Below, in pieces: positions 45,157-49,274 of a DNA stretch of 49,274 nucleotides. The position numbers were made by a program, and so were the translations under genes. Each line of letters starts with the position of its first letter. Within the stretch, counting starts at the first letter, position 1. The notes under the pieces are model-generated. The model was not told where the DNA came from. It saw only the letters and a program-made list of their open reading frames with translations, and made no database searches. Origin of the DNA: Candidatus Hydrogenedentota bacterium (GTDB lineage: Bacteria; Hydrogenedentota; Hydrogenedentia; Hydrogenedentales; JAEUWI01); assembly GCA_016791475.1 (NCBI GenBank), contig JAEUWI010000018.1, positions 1-49,274 of the forward strand, given 5' to 3'.

Positions 45157-46497
45157 CTACTTCAGATCCACCTGCGTATAGGAAAGCACCTCGCCGGACT
45201 TCGCATGACCAAAAATGTCGATGGTATTCGACGGCAAGGTCCCGCCGCGAACGCCCGCGAGGAAGAATGACCCGAAGGGCGTGCCCAGCGGGATCTTGAC
45301 CCTCGACTCCGGCGCGGGTGTCGGATAGATGGGCATCAGGTAATTACCCGTGTCGCCACCGGCGATGTAGGCCACGGCATACAACCGGCCATCCGCCGCT
45401 TCGTGAAAGCGCGCATGGCCGCCGTCCAATGTGTCCGAGCCCTGCACGAGCGTATGGCGCGCCACTATGGCGCCATCCTTCACGATCGCCAGCTTCAGCG
45501 AGTTGTAAAGTGTCTTATCCGGGAAGAACTTGTCCCGCATCAAAGCACTGGACACTTCCCGTTCGCTATAGAGGATGTAGGCGCTGCCGTCCGGCGCGAT
45601 CCAGAGATCGTGGTTGCTGATGTGACCCGCCGTGGCGTCCACATTGGCAATTTCAAGGGGCGTGGAAAAGGGCGCGCTCGTCAGGTCCGGCGACGTCGTG
45701 TAATAGAGGATTCGAAAGACATAGTCCCACTTCTGTTTCGTTTGCTCGAACTTGTAGTTGCGCCACTCCTCCACCGGCTCCACAATATCCCCGATGGCCA
45801 TCACATGCCCAGCGGTGCCCTTGACCGCCACTTGTGGATAACACGAGCGAATGGGGAACGTAATCCCGCCATTCGCCAGGGTCTTTCCCGCAGTGTCCAT
45901 CAGTGCCCAGTGTTCTATGCTCGTGTTCGCGTCGATATTCAGCAGGAGCAGCCGGTTGCCGGGGCCGTCCACGCCGTACCCGCGATACGAGTGATCGGTG
46001 AAATAAGGCTTCTCGATGTCCCACACCGGCAGGACCTTGGCCGGCGCGGCCGCCAGATCGTCCAGCGAAAAGTGAAGCAGGTGCGGCTCGCAATCGAGAT
46101 ACTGAGCCCCGGCCGGGTGCAGCGAATCATTCACCGAAATAAAGAGACCCCGATCCGCCGTGATCCCGATGGGACAGGGCTCGCGCTGGCGATACCCCTG
46201 CGCTTCCGCAAATACCTTCCACGCGCCGTTGTCACGCTCCAGCAGTTTCCAGCGCGTGTTGCACAGGAGCGGGACGCCTTCGCCGGTCTCCATCTGGCTC
46301 ACAATGACGCGCGCGCCATCGCGCACGATGGAAGTGCATCCGAAACTCCACAAAGGCCCGGAGCCGTTACCCGGCGAGACGAGGGTGTAGACATCTTCCT
46401 CCGCAACAACCGTGGGCGTCGGTAGAGTGGTCTGGGCGTGGGCGGCGGCGCAGAAGAACGCGCACGCGAAGAATCGGGCGAGTGAGGTGGTGGTCAT
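45157..46497 (-). CDS. Secreted BNR/beta-propeller-like protein of unknown function
   Basis: 446 residues from the ATG at 46497, which starts a signal peptide (MTTTSLARFFACAFFCAAAH, then AQ). Longer in-frame starts upstream lack it. The mature protein is beta-rich with repeated short blade-like units such as DGARVIVSQMETGEG, ITADRGLFISVNDSLHPAG, GPGNRLLLLNIDANT and ISNHDLWIAPDGSAYILYSE, reminiscent of BNR_4-type propellers. No enzyme motif is certain. The N-terminal WSFGCTSIVRDG could be the first blade. A role in polysaccharide recognition or hydrolysis is plausible given the neighbouring sulfatase, but this is inference. Confidence 0.68.
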   Translation of the reverse strand: MTTTSLARFFACAFFCAAAHAQTTLPTPTVVAEEDVYTLVSPGNGSGPLWSFGCTSIVRDGARVIVSQMETGEGVPLLCNTRWKLLERDNGAWKVFAEAQGYRQREPCPIGITADRGLFISVNDSLHPAGAQYLDCEPHLLHFSLDDLAAAPAKVLPVWDIEKPYFTDHSYRGYGVDGPGNRLLLLNIDANTSIEHWALMDTAGKTLANGGITFPIRSCYPQVAVKGTAGHVMAIGDIVEPVEEWRNYKFEQTKQKWDYVFRILYYTTSPDLTSAPFSTPLEIANVDATAGHISNHDLWIAPDGSAYILYSEREVSSALMRDKFFPDKTLYNSLKLAIVKDGAIVARHTLVQGSDTLDGGHARFHEAADGRLYAVAYIAGGDTGNYLMPIYPTPAPESRVKIPLGTPFGSFFLAGVRGGTLPSNTIDIFGHAKSGEVLSYTQVDLK

Positions 46498-46661
46498 GGT
46501 GTACTTCCGGAGGGTAGGTTGTTTGTTGCCTTCATGGTATGCCGGAATATTCGAAAATTCAAGGAAAGCAACGGACCCATTGGGCCGCACGTCATTTGCG
46601 CCCGCAGGTCGCACCGGAGCATACTTCTCCCTCGGGATCTGAACGCAAAAGGTCGCGAATA

Positions 46662-47774
46662 ATGCTCATCAAGTCAACGCTCCTCTTCCTGCTGGTGGTC
46701 CATGGTCTTATTCATCTCCTTGGATTCGCCAAGGCCCTCAATCCCGCCGCCCTGTCCGCCATCACCCGTTCCATATCGCCCTTTGAGGGCGCGCTTTGGC
46801 TGGCTTGCGCATTGCTCCTGCTTGCCACGGCCCTGCTCCACGGACGCTTCGAAGCGTGGTGGATCGTGGGACTCGCGGGCATCCTCCTCTCGCAAGGGCT
46901 GCTCTTTCGCCACTGGAATGACGCGCGCTTCGGCACCGTACTCAATGCGATACTACTTCTGGCCGTCGCCCTGGGATATGCGCGATGGGCCTTCGAGCGG
47001 GAAGTTCGGCTTTCGGTAGCGTCGATACAGACCAGCGCGGCCTCCCCCGGAAGCATCGTCGATGAGGCCCGTCTGGCGCCCCTGCCGACACCCGTTCAGC
47101 GGTGGCTCCGCCGGGCGTCGGTCCTCGAAAAGCCCATTGTCGCGAACGCCCATCTGCGCCAGGAGGGCCGGATGCGCACCGCCCCCGATGGCGCCTGGAT
47201 GCCCGTGCGGGCAGAGCAGTGGATCGCCGTCTCGTCGCCGGCCTTTGTCTGGTCCGCCCGGATGTACCCCGTGCCCGGACTCCACATCGCGGGGCGCGAC
47301 ACGCTGCGCGAGGGCCGGGGCCGCATGCTGATCAAGGTTCTCTCCAGTTACACCATCGCCGACGCGGCGGGCCCGGAAATCGATCAGGGCGCCCTTGTGC
47401 GCTTCCTGGCCGAAATTGTCTGGATGCCCTCCGCGGCCCTAACCGACGCGATTCGCTGGTCGCCCATCGATGAAAATCGAGCAACCGCCACCCTGGTCCA
47501 GGGCGATACCTCCGTTTCCGCCACCTTCGAGTTCAGCCCGGAGGGCGATCCTCGCTTCATCCGCGCCAACCGCTACTTCACCCGGGAGCAGGGAGCCACG
47601 CTGGAGAAGTGGCGGATTGGCATCGATCAAGATAGCTTCCAACTGATTGACGGTCTGCGCATTCCGATGAAATCCACCGTAACCTGGGAACTGGCGGAGG
47701 GGGATTTCGAATGGTTTCAGGTGGAGATTAACGACCTCGCATTCGACCCCGCCGGTATCGCTGCGGAATCTTGA
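46662..47774 (+). CDS. DUF6544-like membrane protein
   Basis: 370 residues from the ATG at 46662; earlier in-frame starts precede the membrane segments and have no clear ribosome site. Three or four N-terminal helices: about 4-23 (STLLFLLVVHGLIHLLGFAK), 39-58 (GALWLACALLLLATALLH), 64-80 (WWIVGLAGILLSQGLLF) and 87-103. The C-terminal domain has LAPLPTPVQRWLRRASVLEK, EGRMRTAPDGAWMPVRAEQW and the closing KSTVTWELAEGDFEWFQVEI, the pattern I associate with DUF6544. Function unknown; a lipid or envelope role is a guess. It is divergent from the BNR-like gene. Confidence 0.75.
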   Translation: MLIKSTLLFLLVVHGLIHLLGFAKALNPAALSAITRSISPFEGALWLACALLLLATALLHGRFEAWWIVGLAGILLSQGLLFRHWNDARFGTVLNAILLLAVALGYARWAFEREVRLSVASIQTSAASPGSIVDEARLAPLPTPVQRWLRRASVLEKPIVANAHLRQEGRMRTAPDGAWMPVRAEQWIAVSSPAFVWSARMYPVPGLHIAGRDTLREGRGRMLIKVLSSYTIADAAGPEIDQGALVRFLAEIVWMPSAALTDAIRWSPIDENRATATLVQGDTSVSATFEFSPEGDPRFIRANRYFTREQGATLEKWRIGIDQDSFQLIDGLRIPMKSTVTWELAEGDFEWFQVEINDLAFDPAGIAAES

Positions 47775-47875
47775 CTCCCGCCGGCCACCCGCCTAAGCTA
47801 TGAAGCTCGGAATTGATCGCGGCAGCCCACCTGTGCAGCGTAAACCCGGCGCCTCACTCTGAAAGACCTGTTTTG

Positions 47876-49274
47876 ATGAACCGCAACCTCACCTTGCTAC
47901 TGTTCATTGCCGCCCTGGCGGTCTCCCGCGCGCAAGCGGCGCCGAATGTGTTGTTCATCATCTCCGATGACCTCACCGCCGAGGCCCTCTCGTGCTATGG
48001 CAATGTTCAGTCTCGTACCCCGGGGATCGACCGTCTCGCCAGCCAGGGTATTCGCTTTACGCGCGCCTACACCCAGTATCCCCTGTGCGGGCCTTCTCGG
48101 GCGTCCCTGATGTCCGGCATGTACCCCGCCGCAATCGGGGTCATGGACAATCAGGAAGCGGACAATTTCTCCACAAACCTTGGCGCCCGCCCGTCCCTGG
48201 CGCAGCACTTCAAGGACAGCGGTTATTACACAGCCCGTGCCAGCAAGATCTACCACATGAGAATACCAGGCGATATCACCGCGGGCGTCGACGGTCCCGA
48301 TCACCTCGCGTCGTGGAGCGAACGCTTCAACTTCCCCGCGCCCGAATGGCACAGCAGCGGCACGAAGGAACACCTGAGCAATGAACAGCTCAATCTCGAC
48401 CCTTCGCAACACTACGCCGGCGGCTTCGGCGGCGCGTTCTATGTCGTAAAAACAGACACCGACGGTGCCGAGCAACCCGATGTGCAGGCCGCCCGCAAAG
48501 CCATTGAAATCATGACCGCCCATCGTGACAGGCCCTTCTTCCTCGCTGTGGGCCTTGTGCGTCCCCACGTTCCCCTGGTCGCTCCGGCGGCCTGGCATGA
48601 CCGCTACCCCGCGGCTGCCATGACCTTGCCGCCGCAGGTCGCCGATGACGAGGCCGACATGCCGAAGCACGCCCGCACGAAAACCAGCGCTTCGACCGGC
48701 CTCGATTCTGCGGAGAAAAAACAGAAAGTCCTGAGCGCCTACTACGCTTCCGTGGCCTTTATGGATGCCCAGGTGGGCCGGCTGCTCGACGCGCTGGACG
48801 AGCTGGGCCTGCGCGACAACACTATCGTGGTCTTTACGAGCGATCACGGCTACCACCTGGGCGAGCACGAACAATGGCAGAAGATGAGCCTCCACGAGGA
48901 ATCGGCCCGCATCCCCTTGATCATTTCAGCACCGGGCAAAGCCCCCGCCACCTCCCGGAGCCTCGCCCAGATGATCGATCTTTACCCGACCCTCTCGGAG
49001 CTCGCCGGTCTGTCTGTTCCGGCCCACGCGCAGGGCAAGAGCCTCGCCGGCCTGTTGGACAATCCCGCCGTTGAAGTTCACGATGCCGTGTACTCCTGCG
49101 TCAGGGAAGACCACCTTCTCACCACGAGCCGCTGGTCCTACGCGCGTTATCGCGATGGCGGTGAAGAGTTGTATGATCACGATAAAGATCCCCGGCAGTT
49201 TTTCAATCTCGCCGCTGAACCCGCCTATGCCAGTGTTCTGGGCGAAATGAGGCTGAAGCTTGATGCGAAGCTCG
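47876..49274 (+). CDS. Iduronate-2-sulfatase-like secreted sulfatase, 3' end outside window
   Basis: 466 complete codons from the ATG at 47876 to the window edge; the missing end should be short. A signal peptide (residues 2-21, ending SRAQA) is followed by PNVLFIISDDLTAEALSCYG. The sulfatase signature is intact, LCGPSRASLMSG, with the Cys that is converted to formylglycine. Metal-site and family features are FLAVGLVRPHVPLVAPAAW and FTSDHGYHLGEHEQWQKMSLHE, as in iduronate-2-sulfatase-type members (S1_7-like). It should remove sulfate from a sulfated sugar outside the cytoplasm. Unlike the gene at 30271, its nucleophile motif is complete. The maturase that makes FGly is not in the window. Confidence 0.93.
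   Translation, partial: MNRNLTLLLFIAALAVSRAQAAPNVLFIISDDLTAEALSCYGNVQSRTPGIDRLASQGIRFTRAYTQYPLCGPSRASLMSGMYPAAIGVMDNQEADNFSTNLGARPSLAQHFKDSGYYTARASKIYHMRIPGDITAGVDGPDHLASWSERFNFPAPEWHSSGTKEHLSNEQLNLDPSQHYAGGFGGAFYVVKTDTDGAEQPDVQAARKAIEIMTAHRDRPFFLAVGLVRPHVPLVAPAAWHDRYPAAAMTLPPQVADDEADMPKHARTKTSASTGLDSAEKKQKVLSAYYASVAFMDAQVGRLLDALDELGLRDNTIVVFTSDHGYHLGEHEQWQKMSLHEESARIPLIISAPGKAPATSRSLAQMIDLYPTLSELAGLSVPAHAQGKSLAGLLDNPAVEVHDAVYSCVREDHLLTTSRWSYARYRDGGEELYDHDKDPRQFFNLAAEPAYASVLGEMRLKLDAKL

Overview
The window is about 49 kb of GC-rich, densely coded bacterial chromosome with no rRNA, tRNA, CRISPR array or intact insertion sequence that I can see. Its content is housekeeping genes (suf, nadA, carB, greA, guaB, guaA, leuC, leuD, tag) mixed with many secreted enzymes: sulfatases, a pectate lyase, an M64 peptidase and Tat-exported proteins. 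That mix, plus a long Glu-Gly low-complexity tail, suggests a heterotrophic polymer degrader from the PVC/Hydrogenedentota/Lentisphaerota side of the tree. This placement is inference from gene style, not a phylogeny.

Layout. 1-8.9 kb (minus strand): a partial secreted M64 peptidase, then a tightly overlapping operon ExbB - ExbD - TPR protein - VWA protein - galactokinase-like GHMP kinase, read from a promoter near 9.0 kb. 9.5-16.1 kb (plus): sufB-C-D-S-U for Fe-S assembly, then nadA, an Fe-S enzyme. 16.2-17.8 kb: two tandem VapBC toxin-antitoxin modules, the second with an antitoxin that looks like a ParD fused to a VapB tail. 18-22.9 kb: secreted proteins including a pectate lyase. 23-26.8 kb (minus): greA and carB. 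27-30.2 kb (plus): guaB and guaA behind a near-consensus promoter.

30.2-34.6 kb (plus): a sulfatase-like hydrolase, a group III truncated haemoglobin whose promoter carries an NsrR-like palindrome, a Tat-exported Gfo/Idh/MocA oxidoreductase and a membrane protein of unknown function. 34.6-35.3 kb (minus): a ParDE module. A 149-bp element with 29-bp perfect inverted repeats follows, then an N,N-dimethylformamidase-like exported protein and a membrane TPR protein. 38.1-40.9 kb (minus): a small unknown gene, then leuD and leuC. 41.1-42.4 kb (minus): tag behind a gene that fuses a degenerate GGDEF domain to a ribbon-helix-helix DNA-binding domain. That gene has a four-box symmetric operator-like sequence just before its start. 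42.5-46.5 kb (minus): a SnoaL-like protein, a ribose-type ABC permease and lipoprotein without an ATPase gene, and a secreted BNR-like protein. 46.7-49.3 kb (plus): a DUF6544-like membrane protein and a partial iduronate-2-sulfatase-like sulfatase.

The observations I consider most worth following are the GGDEF-RHH fusion with its nested operator and its coupling to tag, the ParD-VapB chimeric antitoxin, the NsrR-like site on the truncated haemoglobin promoter, and a 9-bp satellite family present at two intergenic sites with similar flanks.
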